49,446 nucleotides of DNA from JADZAI01 sp046348585 (lineage in GTDB: Bacteria; Pseudomonadota; Alphaproteobacteria; Micropepsales; Micropepsaceae), in NCBI GenBank assembly GCA_046348585.1, contig JAXMDZ010000022.1:1-49446 (forward strand), in the 5' to 3' direction. Positions 39,696 through 49,446 of the stretch are shown here, piece after piece (the stretch's first letter is position 1; each line of letters opens with the position of its first letter). A program made the position numbers and the translations under genes. The notes under the pieces were generated by a model. It ran no database searches and was not told the DNA's origin. It saw nothing but the letters and a program-made list of their open reading frames with translations.

Positions 39696-41246
39696 TCAGG
39701 GGGCGTGCTGGCCGGGCGTGTAGGTGCGCTCGATGCCGGGGCCCAGCGGGATATCGAAGAGATACCAGGCCGCAAAAAGCGCGGTCGAGGCGAAGAAGAA
39801 GGCGATCGTGTAGGGCAGCATCAGCGCGATCATCGAGCCGATGCCGAAATCCGGGCGATAGCGCTGCGCCATGATCAGGATCAGCGGGAAATAGGTCATG
39901 AACGGCGTGATCATGTTGGTGGTCGAATCGCCGAGGCGGTAGGCGGCCTGCGTCGCCTCGGGCGAGATGCCGAGCAGCATCAGCATGGGCACCATCACCG
40001 GCGCGAGAATCGCCCATTTGGCGGAGGCGCTGCCGACCAGGAGATCCGTTCCCATGGCGATGAGAATCACCATGATGAGGATCGGCAGGCCGCCGGCCCC
40101 GGCCGATTTCAGGAACTCCGCGCCGCTGATCGCCATCAGCGCGCCGAGATTCGACCAGCCGAAGAGCGTCACGAAAACCGCAGCGAAAAAGGCGAGCACG
40201 AGATAGCTGCCCATCTCTGCCATGCCCTTGGACGCCATCTGGACGGCGTCGCGATCCGAGCGGATCGTGCCGGCGGCGATGCCGTAGGCGAGGCCGATCA
40301 GCAGGAAGGCGAGGAACAGGACGGCGATGAGGCCGCGCAGCAGCGGATCGAAGTCGCCGTCGACCGGATCGCGCAGCGCCGATCCCGGCTCCCAGGCGAG
40401 GAACGCCACGAGGCCGATGAAGGCGAGCAACGTGAGGCCGGCCCAGCGCAGGCCGCGGCGCTCGCGCGCGCCGCGCGCGGGATCGTCGCCCGCCGGCGCG
40501 AGGTCGATCCACTGCGGACCGGCGTTGAGACGCGGCTCGACAATGCGCTCGCAGATCAGCGTGCCGGCGATCGACAGCACCGGCATCAGCGCCATCATCA
40601 GATACCAGTTGGAGGTGATCTCCACGACATAGGTCTTGTCGATGAGCTGGGCCGCCGCCTGGGTGAGGCCGGAGAGCAGGCCGTCGAGCGTGGTGATGGA
40701 AAGATTCGCCGTGAAGCCGCCCGCGACGCCCGCGAAGCCCGCCGACAGACCGGCGAGCGGATGGCGGCCTGACGCCGCGAAGACGGCGCCCGCCAGCGGT
40801 ATCAGCACGACGTAGCCGGCGTCGGAAGCAATCGAGGCCTGGCAGCCGGCGAAGACGATGGTGAAGGTCAGCAGCGGCTTCGGCACGATGCGGACGAGGC
40901 CCGACAACGCCGCCGCGAACAGTCCGGCACGCTCGGCGACGGCGACGCCGATCATCATGATCAGAACGATTCCGAGCGGCGGAAAGCCGGTGAAGATCTG
41001 CGGCAGCTCGGTGAAGAGCCGCCGAAGCTGGTCGGGATGCAGCAGCGAGACGGCGGCGATCGGCTTGCCGTCGGCCGGGTTGAGCGCGCCGGTCCCGGCC
41101 GCCGCCAGCAGCGCCGAAACGGCCATCAGGATCGCGATGGAAACGACGAAGAGCGTCACCGGGTCGGGCAGTCTGTTGCCCGCGCGTTCCACGGCGTCGA
41201 GCGCGCGGCGCAGGCGCGACGGCCGTTCTGCTGCGATGTCCGTCAT
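39696..41246 (-). CDS. AbgT-family transporter
   Basis: A 516-residue membrane protein with about 11-13 membrane segments. Typical AbgT stretches are the amino-terminal RLPDPVTLFV, the CQASIASDAGYVVLIPL region and the C-terminal DSTTNMITPFMTYFPLIL. Members transport p-aminobenzoyl-glutamate, or export sulfonamides. The start at 41246 is supported by GGGGG at good distance and gives family length; a longer upstream frame is possible. It is divergent from the LLM oxidoreductase gene (151 bp between). The substrate here is unknown. Confidence 0.9.
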   Translation of the reverse strand: MTDIAAERPSRLRRALDAVERAGNRLPDPVTLFVVSIAILMAVSALLAAAGTGALNPADGKPIAAVSLLHPDQLRRLFTELPQIFTGFPPLGIVLIMMIGVAVAERAGLFAAALSGLVRIVPKPLLTFTIVFAGCQASIASDAGYVVLIPLAGAVFAASGRHPLAGLSAGFAGVAGGFTANLSITTLDGLLSGLTQAAAQLIDKTYVVEITSNWYLMMALMPVLSIAGTLICERIVEPRLNAGPQWIDLAPAGDDPARGARERRGLRWAGLTLLAFIGLVAFLAWEPGSALRDPVDGDFDPLLRGLIAVLFLAFLLIGLAYGIAAGTIRSDRDAVQMASKGMAEMGSYLVLAFFAAVFVTLFGWSNLGALMAISGAEFLKSAGAGGLPILIMVILIAMGTDLLVGSASAKWAILAPVMVPMLMLLGISPEATQAAYRLGDSTTNMITPFMTYFPLILIMAQRYRPDFGIGSMIALMLPYTIAFFFASTALFAAWYLFDIPLGPGIERTYTPGQHAP

Positions 41247-41330
41247 GATCCCCCAAGATACCGACGCGAGGGCGATCATCGCCGTTCGGCGCGCCCTCGT
41301 CCACTGCCGCACTGCGGCATCGAATCGCCC

Positions 41331-41358
41331 TTGGCGGGGACGCCCGCTCCGCTAACCT
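41331..41358 (+). promoter_or_regulatory. Weak candidate promoter of the LLM oxidoreductase gene
   Basis: TTGGCG (41331-41336) and TAACCT (41353-41358), 16 bp apart, about 40 bp before the start at 41398. Both boxes deviate from consensus. Confidence 0.25.
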
Positions 41359-41397
41359 GACGGGCACCGCCCGCAGAGGCGGCCCTGGGAGGGCGCG

Positions 41398-42663
41398 ATG
41401 AAATTCACCTGGTTCAATCTGATGCCGTGGCCGTATCTGCCGGACGATTTCCGGGAGAAGAACCGGTCGGTCTGGGTCGATATCGATCAGCGCCTGTTCG
41501 ACCCGGCCAAGAGCCACGCGGTCTACAACACCTATATGGACCTGCTGGAATATGCCGGGACGCTCGGCTTCGACGGCATCGGCGTCAACGAGCATCACCA
41601 GAACGGCTACGGCATCATGCCTTCGCCCAACATCATCGCGGCGGGGCTGGCGCGCGGCAAATCGGACGCGGCGATCGTCGTGCTGGGCAATTCGATCGCG
41701 CTCTACAATCCGCCGATCCGCGTGGCCGAAGAGTTCGCCATGCTCGACTGCATCAGCGGCGGGCGGCTGGTCGCCGGGTTTCCGGTCGGCACCTCGATGG
41801 ACACCAATTACTGCTACGGCCAGATCCCGTCGCTGACGCGCGAGAAATACCAGGAGGCGCACGACCTCATCATCAAGGCGTGGACGACGCGCGATCCCTT
41901 CGCCTTCAACGGACGCTACAACAAGCTGCGCCACGTCAATATCTGGCCGCGTCCGATCCAGCAGCCGCATCCGCCGGTGCATATTCCCGGCGGCGGCTCG
42001 GTGGAGACCTACGATTTCTGCATCGACAACACCTACTCGTATTCCTACCTCTCCTTCTCCGGCTATATCCGCGCCAAGGCGCTGATGCAGGGCTATTGGG
42101 ACCGCGTGGCGGCAAGGGGCACGCCCGACACCTCTCCCTATCGCGCCGGCTTCGCGCAGACGATCTGCGTCGCCGAGACCGACGAGGAGGCCGAGCGGCT
42201 CTACGCGCCGCATGTCAGCTATTTCTATAATCGCTGCCTGCACGTTCATCCGGGCTTCGCGGACGCGCCCGGCTATCGCACGATCAAGACGATCCAGACC
42301 GGGGCGCTGTCGCAATACGCGCCGCCGCGCGGCGGCTATTCCGATCTGACCTGGAAGGAGCTGACCGAGCAGGGACACGTCATCGCCGGAAGCCCGGAGA
42401 CGGTGCGCCAGCGCATGGAGGAGCTGATCCGCTCGCTGCATGTCGGCAACATCTTCTGCCTGATGCATATCGGCGACATGCCGGCCGACAAGTGCATGTA
42501 TTCGACCAGGCTCTTCGCCGAGAAGGTGATGCCGAAGCTGCGCGGCATCTTCCCGGAGTATGCCGATGACGGCCGCTTCTGGTGCAAGCCGCTGGCTTCG
42601 CTGGTGAAGCCGGACAACCTGCCGCCCGCCCCGGCGCGGGCGCCCGAGAGCGTGAGGGCCTGA
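41398..42663 (+). CDS. LLM-class flavin-dependent oxidoreductase
   Basis: A 421-residue bacterial-luciferase-like monooxygenase. The start MKFTWFNLMPWPYL, GFDGIGVNEHHQNGYG at about 58-73 and the SGGRLVAGFPVGTSMD segment are typical of flavin-binding TIM barrels in this class. It probably uses FMNH2 and oxygen to hydroxylate or cleave an unknown substrate, and would need a separate flavin reductase, which is not nearby. GGGAGG lies 6 nt upstream of the ATG. The alpha/beta hydrolase gene follows after 3 bp, so the two probably act in sequence. Confidence 0.88.
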   Translation: MKFTWFNLMPWPYLPDDFREKNRSVWVDIDQRLFDPAKSHAVYNTYMDLLEYAGTLGFDGIGVNEHHQNGYGIMPSPNIIAAGLARGKSDAAIVVLGNSIALYNPPIRVAEEFAMLDCISGGRLVAGFPVGTSMDTNYCYGQIPSLTREKYQEAHDLIIKAWTTRDPFAFNGRYNKLRHVNIWPRPIQQPHPPVHIPGGGSVETYDFCIDNTYSYSYLSFSGYIRAKALMQGYWDRVAARGTPDTSPYRAGFAQTICVAETDEEAERLYAPHVSYFYNRCLHVHPGFADAPGYRTIKTIQTGALSQYAPPRGGYSDLTWKELTEQGHVIAGSPETVRQRMEELIRSLHVGNIFCLMHIGDMPADKCMYSTRLFAEKVMPKLRGIFPEYADDGRFWCKPLASLVKPDNLPPAPARAPESVRA

Positions 42664-42666
42664 GCC

Positions 42667-43443
42667 GTGCGGACGATCACGATCGAGACGAAGCACGTTC
42701 CGGTGCGGGTCATCACCGGCGGCGCGGGCGCGCCGCTGCTTTTCCTGCACGGCGCGGGCGGGGTGACGGCGGACGATCCGCTGCTGAAGCGCCTCGCCGG
42801 GCGCCACACGGTCTATGCGCCGCTGCTGCCCGGCTATGGCGACAGCGACGAGTGCGCCGAGCTGCGCGACATGCTGGACATCACGCTCCACTACTGGGAC
42901 GTCGTGGAGGCGCTCGGCCTGAAGAACCCGGTGATCGCCGGGCACTCGATGGGCGGGATGATCGCGGCCGAGATGGCGGCGATCGCGCCCCATGACGTGA
43001 CGCGGCTCGCGCTGATCGCGCCGGCCGGGCTGTGGCTCGACGATCACCCGATCGCCGACATCTTCGCCATGCTGCCCTTCGAGATGCCGGCGCTGCTGTT
43101 CCACGATCCGGCCGCGGGCGCGGCGGCGATGACGGCGGGGCTCGACATCGACGATCCGAAATTCCTCCAGACCTATCTGGTCGCCAATGCACGCCAGCTC
43201 GGCATGGCGGGGCGTATCCTCTTCCCGATCCCCGACCGCGGGCTCGCCCAGCGGCTCTACCGCATCCGCGCGAAGACCGTGCTGGTCTGGGGCGACAGCG
43301 ACCGGCTGATCCCGCCGGTCTATGCGCGCGCCTTCCAGAAGGGCATCGCCGGGGCGACGCTGGTCTCCATCCCCGAGGCCGGCCACATGGTCGTTTCGGA
43401 GAAGCCGGAGGCGGTGGCGGCGGCGATCGAGGCGCTCGGCTAG
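42667..43443 (+). CDS. Alpha/beta hydrolase
   Basis: A 258-residue hydrolase with GTG start. The triad is S94 (GHSMGG), D213 (GDSDRL) and H240 (EAGHMV); the oxyanion region is LHGAGG near 28-33. It is cotranscribed with the LLM oxidoreductase, 3 bp upstream, and may hydrolyse that enzyme's ester, lactone or thioester product. The substrate is not identifiable. The stop TAG is shared with the GH3 gene in CTAG. Confidence 0.88.
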   Translation: MRTITIETKHVPVRVITGGAGAPLLFLHGAGGVTADDPLLKRLAGRHTVYAPLLPGYGDSDECAELRDMLDITLHYWDVVEALGLKNPVIAGHSMGGMIAAEMAAIAPHDVTRLALIAPAGLWLDDHPIADIFAMLPFEMPALLFHDPAAGAAAMTAGLDIDDPKFLQTYLVANARQLGMAGRILFPIPDRGLAQRLYRIRAKTVLVWGDSDRLIPPVYARAFQKGIAGATLVSIPEAGHMVVSEKPEAVAAAIEALG

Positions 43444-44978
43444 CCGGCCGCAGCGCGGGCGGCGAAGGCGACGAGACTGTCGAACAGGGCGCGGTCCGTG
43501 ACGATGCGGGGCACCTTGTTCTGGCCGCCCGCCTTGCCGCGCGAGGCCATCCAGGCCGCGAAGGCGCCGGGCGGCACGATGCGGACTTCCGGCGCGTGCA
43601 GGCCGTGTCCCTCGGCCCGGTGGGCGCGGTAGTCGTCGTTGCGGCGCTGAAGGTCTGCGTCGATGAGGGCGGCGAAACGCGCCGCGGCGTCGGCGGAGGG
43701 CGCTGCGGCGCATTCGACGATGTAGAGATGCCGTCCGAGCTCGCCGGGCCGCTCGGGGAAGACCGGGCCGACGCTGAAATCGGTGACATCCGCGCCGATC
43801 GCCCAGGCGGCGTCCGACACCGCGGACTCGATCTCCTCGCCGATGAGATGCTCGCCGAAGGCGGAGAGCATGTAGGAGGTGCGGCCGGTGACGAGGAGAC
43901 GCGGCGTCTTCACATCGACGAAGCGCACCGTGTCGCCGATGACATAGGCGTAGAGCCCGGCGCAGGTGGTCATCGCCACGGCGTAGTTGACGTCGGGCTC
44001 GATGGTCGCCGTCCAATGGCGCGTCGGACGGGCGGAGCCCAGTTCGTCCACCGGCACGAACTCGAAGAAGAGGCCGTTGTCGAGGCTGAGCTTCAGGCCC
44101 TCGCCGGGGCCGCGATCGGCGGCAGCGATGAAGCCCTCCGAGGCCGGATAGACCTCGCGCATGTCGATGTCCCGACCCGCGAACAGCGCCTCGAAGCGGG
44201 CGCGATAAGGCGCGAAATTGACGCCTCCATGGATGAAGACGCGCAGATCGGGGAGCGTGGCGCTTGCGGTCTCGCCGCGCGCGTCGCGCAGCGCGCGCAT
44301 GCGCTCCAGGAGGATCAGCACCCAGGACGGCGTGCCGGTGAGGACGCGGATGTCCTTGTCGAGCGCCGCCTCGGCGATGCGGGCGAGCTTTTCATTCCAG
44401 TCGGCGAGAAGGGCGATCTCCGGCGGCGGGAAGGCATAGGGCTGCGCCCAGCGCGGCAGCGTCGAGGCGGCGATGGCGGAGAGATCGCCGGAGAAGATGC
44501 CGGGCGCTTCCTCGACCAGCGCCGTCGAGCCGCCCAGCATCAGCGAAGCGCCGCCGAAGAAGCGGCTCGATGGCCGTGCGGCGGCGTGGAAGGCGAGCAC
44601 GTCGAGCGCCGCGCGCACGTTCGAGCGGCGCATATGCGCGGAGAGCGGCAGGTATTTGCTGCTGCCCGAAGTCGTGCCGGACGAGACGGCGAAATAGGGA
44701 ATGCGCCCCGGCCAGGAGACGTTGTCGAGGACCGGGAAGGCGGGCTTCCAGTAGCCGTCCCACATCTCTTCGTAGCGGCGCAGCGGTACGCGCGCCTGGA
44801 AGTCGGCGACCGTGCGGATGGAGGCGAAGTCGTGATCCCGGCCGAAGGCTGTGCCGTGCGCGGCGCGCACCAGCTTCGCCAGTTCGCGCGCCTGCGCCGC
44901 GGCCGGGTCGAGCGCCGCGAGACGCCGCCGCCGCCACGCCGCGTAGAGCCGCAGGGCCGGCGTCAGGTCGAGCGGCAC
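43440..44978 (-). CDS. GH3-family acyl-adenylating amide synthetase
   Basis: A 512-residue protein of the GH3 auxin-responsive-promoter family, part of the adenylate-forming superfamily. The ATP-binding loop SSGTTSGSSKYLPLS is at 99-113. EVYPASEGF and YVIGDTVRFVD correspond to later conserved adenylation motifs. In plants GH3 enzymes join acids such as jasmonate or indole acetate to amino acids; bacterial members are poorly characterised. It starts 4 bp after the acylase gene stop, so the two are one transcription unit. Confidence 0.9.
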   Translation of the reverse strand: MPLDLTPALRLYAAWRRRRLAALDPAAAQARELAKLVRAAHGTAFGRDHDFASIRTVADFQARVPLRRYEEMWDGYWKPAFPVLDNVSWPGRIPYFAVSSGTTSGSSKYLPLSAHMRRSNVRAALDVLAFHAAARPSSRFFGGASLMLGGSTALVEEAPGIFSGDLSAIAASTLPRWAQPYAFPPPEIALLADWNEKLARIAEAALDKDIRVLTGTPSWVLILLERMRALRDARGETASATLPDLRVFIHGGVNFAPYRARFEALFAGRDIDMREVYPASEGFIAAADRGPGEGLKLSLDNGLFFEFVPVDELGSARPTRHWTATIEPDVNYAVAMTTCAGLYAYVIGDTVRFVDVKTPRLLVTGRTSYMLSAFGEHLIGEEIESAVSDAAWAIGADVTDFSVGPVFPERPGELGRHLYIVECAAAPSADAAARFAALIDADLQRRNDDYRAHRAEGHGLHAPEVRIVPPGAFAAWMASRGKAGGQNKVPRIVTDRALFDSLVAFAARAAAG

Positions 44979-44982
44979 GGCG

Positions 44983-47256
44983 TCACCTCGTCAGCGTCAT
45001 GACGGTCGGGTACTCGGCGGCGATCGTTTCCGGCCGCAGCGGCATGCGGATATAGCCGCCGGTCTGCCAGAGATCGATCTGGTCGAGGAAATTGGCCGAC
45101 CCGATCCAGCCGTCATTGCCGCCCAGAAGCACGAAGTAGTTCTCGTCCAGATCGCCGAGATCGCTGACATGGCGCGCCTGGCTGCCGTAGCGCGTCGCGT
45201 GCCGGGCGTTCTGGAAGCCGTGCGCCGCCTTGAAGACGGTTTCGCGCGAGCCGCCGGTCGGCACGTCGGCATAGATGAAATTGCCCCCGATCACCGGAAT
45301 GGCGCCAAGCGCGTGGGCGACTTCCAGCCGGTGCATGTCGCCCCAAGTGGGGTAGGGCGCGGCGTCGCTGGCGGCGAGCGGCACGCTGGCGCGGATCGCG
45401 GCGATGCGCTTCTCGGCCGTCAGGTTCTTCAGATCGTAGGCGAAGGCCTTGCCGAAGCCGTTCCAGCTCGAAAGATAGGCCGGCAGGTTTTCGGGCAGCT
45501 CGACGCCGTAAACGCGCGGCGCGAGATGATAGAGAAAGGCCTCGAAGGCCGGGGCCGAGACCGAGTCGACGCGGTAGTCGCCGTCGAAGGCGGCGAGGCG
45601 GTCGACGAAGGCCGGGTCGATCTCGCGCGCCTTCGCTTCGTCGAGCGCCTCGCGCAGGGCGGGCATCATTTCGCGCACGAACAGCGAGACGGTGTCGCGC
45701 TGCATGGCCTTCAGCTCGTCGAGCGTCACCGTGTCGTCGGCGGAAAGAAGCTGCCGCAGGCGGCGGATGCGTTCGTCGGACGAGAAGAACCAGCCGACCG
45801 GGACGCCGGGTTCGGCGTCATAGGGCTTGTTGTTGGCGCTGGCGACGAAGCCGTCCGCCGGGTTGAGCGCCCAGGGGAGTTCGGTCGGGTCGAGAATGCC
45901 GCTCCAGCGCATCGCCGGATCGGCGGCGTCGAGCACGATCGACTTCGGCAGCACGTCGAACGAGCGGCGCGGCAGCATGGTGGCGGTGATCTGGGCGATG
46001 TCGCCGCGCGCGTCGGCGTAGATGAAGTTCTGGGCGGGCAGGGCGAAGGTCTTAAGCGCGGCGCGGAAGTCCTGCGGCGTCGAAGTGCGCGAGGCGTTGA
46101 GGATGGCGGTGATCTCGTCGGTCGGCTCGTGGCCGATCCAGCGGATCGCCACCTCCTCGCCGGGCTTGGTCGCGCCGTCCATGATCATCGTGTCGGACAT
46201 GATCGGGCCGATGCCGGTCGCCCAGCGCGTGACGATCTCGCCCGAGGCCCAGAGCCGCTTGGAGACGCGCGTCGTAGTGGAGACGATCTGGTCCGGCGCG
46301 AGGCGGCTTACGTCATAGAAGTCGGTGTGGGCGGCGCGCATGTTGGTGCCGCCCCAGGCGATGTCCGGCGTGCGGCCGAAGGCGAGGAAGGGCGTGCCGG
46401 GGATCATCATGCCGACGCCCCGATAGGAGGGCGAGGAATAGCCCGCCATCACCCACAGATTGGGCAGCATGACGCCGAGATGGGGATCGCTGGCGATGAG
46501 CGCGTGGCCGCTCGCCGAGCGGGCGGGCGAAACGGCGAAGGAATTGGAGCCGGAGCGGATCGAGTTGGCGAGAAGGTCGAAGAAGGCGGAGGTCTGCGTC
46601 GCATCGAAGCTGACGGTCGGGCCGGAGCCCGCCTGAAGCGTGCGGGCGTAAGCGGTCTCGAAGTCGGCGTTTGCGCGCTGGCGCATCAGCCCGATGGTCG
46701 GGAACCAGTTGATGTCGATGCCGGCGATGTGGCCGATGGCGACGATATCTTCGAGAGTGAAATCCTCGCGCCGCATGCCGAGCAAGGCGAACTCGGGCGG
46801 CAGGTCGCGCATCTGCGCCTGATAGAAATTGAGCCCGTCGACGAAGGCCTGGAGATAGGCGCGGGTTCCCGCCGGCATGGCGGCGACGATGGCCGGAGCG
46901 GCGTGGCGGACATCGAGCGTGCGGATCGCCTTGTCGAAGGCGGGGGCGCGGAACGGGCCGACCAGCTCGGACAGCCGCCCCTGCGAGAGTCGCTTTGCGA
47001 GCGCAATCTCGGCGAGGCGCAGATGGGCGTGCACGAGGCCGAGCGCGAAGGCGAGGTCGTGGTCGCTCGCCGCCTCGACATAGGGCACCTGATAGGCGTT
47101 CCAGCGGATCGTGACCGGATGGTCGAGCGGCAGGCCGGAGGTCGGAAAGACGGCGAGGCGTTCGGCGGTCGAAACCTCGCGCGGAAAGAGCGCGGCGCAC
47201 GAGCCGGTGGCGACGGCGAGAAGGACGACGGCGACGCGGGAGAGGAGGCGGGGCAC
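44983..47256 (-). CDS. Penicillin acylase-family lipoprotein
   Basis: A 757-residue N-terminal-nucleophile hydrolase. A lipobox ATGSC puts the lipidated cysteine at residue 20. The alpha chain runs to about 236, then S237 in GSNSFAVSPARSASGHALIASDPHL, the predicted autocatalytic cleavage site and nucleophile. The beta chain follows. Members hydrolyse amides: penicillins, N-acyl-homoserine lactones or other acyl-amino compounds. The substrate is unknown. As a lipoprotein it should act in the periplasm. The downstream GH3 gene begins 4 bp later; the GGT gene lies 115 bp upstream. Confidence 0.9.
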   Translation of the reverse strand: MPRLLSRVAVVLLAVATGSCAALFPREVSTAERLAVFPTSGLPLDHPVTIRWNAYQVPYVEAASDHDLAFALGLVHAHLRLAEIALAKRLSQGRLSELVGPFRAPAFDKAIRTLDVRHAAPAIVAAMPAGTRAYLQAFVDGLNFYQAQMRDLPPEFALLGMRREDFTLEDIVAIGHIAGIDINWFPTIGLMRQRANADFETAYARTLQAGSGPTVSFDATQTSAFFDLLANSIRSGSNSFAVSPARSASGHALIASDPHLGVMLPNLWVMAGYSSPSYRGVGMMIPGTPFLAFGRTPDIAWGGTNMRAAHTDFYDVSRLAPDQIVSTTTRVSKRLWASGEIVTRWATGIGPIMSDTMIMDGATKPGEEVAIRWIGHEPTDEITAILNASRTSTPQDFRAALKTFALPAQNFIYADARGDIAQITATMLPRRSFDVLPKSIVLDAADPAMRWSGILDPTELPWALNPADGFVASANNKPYDAEPGVPVGWFFSSDERIRRLRQLLSADDTVTLDELKAMQRDTVSLFVREMMPALREALDEAKAREIDPAFVDRLAAFDGDYRVDSVSAPAFEAFLYHLAPRVYGVELPENLPAYLSSWNGFGKAFAYDLKNLTAEKRIAAIRASVPLAASDAAPYPTWGDMHRLEVAHALGAIPVIGGNFIYADVPTGGSRETVFKAAHGFQNARHATRYGSQARHVSDLGDLDENYFVLLGGNDGWIGSANFLDQIDLWQTGGYIRMPLRPETIAAEYPTVMTLTR

Positions 47257-47371
47257 GAGGGCTCCAGTCCGGGTTGAGGGGACGCCGCTTCAATGTGGGG
47301 GCGGCGAGCCGCCCCGTCGAGAGGTGGCCATCGCAGATACGGCACCGGCGGCGGCTCGGATGCGCCTCCCG

Positions 47372-49159
<1,788 letters not shown>

Positions 49160-49230
49160 GGCGACCTCTCGTGAAACGGCTGGCGGCAAGCCTAGCGCAG
49201 TTTCACGGCGGCGCACGGCCAAAACGCGGC

Positions 49231-49446
49231 TCAGCGGCCCGGCCAGGAGAGGCGGTCGAGGGCGGCGACGAGCCGGTCGATGTCTGCTTCGTCGTTGTAG
49301 AGCTGGAGCGACAGGCGCAGCAGCAGACGGCCGGTCGCCGACGAGGCCGCCACCTGGATGCCCGCCTCCGACCAGAGCGCGCGCATGAGCGCCAGGCCGT
49401 CGCCCGGATCGGCGGGGCGCGACTGGGGCAGCGTCCAGGCGGCGAG
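49231..49446 (-). CDS. C-terminal end of a class V aminotransferase-like protein (partial)
   Basis: The last 71 residues of a protein whose start lies beyond the right edge. RLLLRLSLQLYNDEADIDRLVAAL is the C-terminal pattern of PLP-dependent class V aminotransferases and isopenicillin-N-epimerase-like enzymes, with the small domain ending in a short helix. The catalytic lysine lies outside the window. The TGA at 49231-49233 is 71 bp before the GGT start on the same strand. Confidence 0.65.
   Translation of the reverse strand, partial: LAAWTLPQSRPADPGDGLALMRALWSEAGIQVAASSATGRLLLRLSLQLYNDEADIDRLVAALDRLSWPGR

Overview
The window comes from a GC-rich alphaproteobacterial chromosome. The support is an rRNA operon of alphaproteobacterial type (16S, tRNA-Ile, tRNA-Ala, 23S, 5S, tRNA-fMet) and a housekeeping block in the usual order for this class (ubiG, lysC, ptsP, rodZ-like, ispG, prfA, prmC, DUF4167, clpB). 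I cannot place the genus. I see no prophage, transposon, CRISPR array or plasmid gene. The only small accessory module is a HepT/MntA toxin-antitoxin pair.

1-12 kb is metabolic and regulatory. It holds a TetR regulator with a phytanoyl-CoA-dioxygenase-like enzyme, an SDR divergent from a malyl-CoA lyase (mcl1), an ECF41 sigma factor operon (membrane protein, CxxC carboxymuconolactone-decarboxylase-like protein, sigma factor, perhaps a VOC protein), accA, hepT/mntA, the potassium transporter kup, and an epoxide hydrolase with a lipoprotein.

12-28 kb is conserved core. It holds mutT coupled to a small Flp pilin, an NDUFAF5-like methyltransferase head-to-head with comF, then grxC, a nitrilase-family amidase, DUF1178 and hisI. 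ubiG is divergent from lysC-ptsP. A cold-shock gene, a RodZ-like HTH protein, ispG, prfA-prmC and DUF4167 follow. 28-34 kb has a MOSC protein, clpB behind a sigma-32-like promoter, a DUF4344 metallopeptidase and a patatin.

34-39.7 kb is the rRNA operon. Its leader and spacers carry boxB/boxA-like elements, a long processing stem around 23S, and three copies of a GNRA-tetraloop hairpin. 39.7-49.4 kb is accessory metabolism: an AbgT-type transporter, an LLM flavin oxidoreductase with an alpha/beta hydrolase, and an opposite-strand series of class V aminotransferase (partial), gamma-glutamyltransferase, penicillin-acylase-family lipoprotein and a GH3-type acyl-adenylating amide synthetase. The last group reads like a locus for making, importing or cleaving amide conjugates, and is the best candidate for an undescribed pathway.

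Gene packing is tight. Several same-strand pairs overlap by ATGA or GTGA, and four of nine convergent pairs share a single palindromic CTAG as both stop codons.
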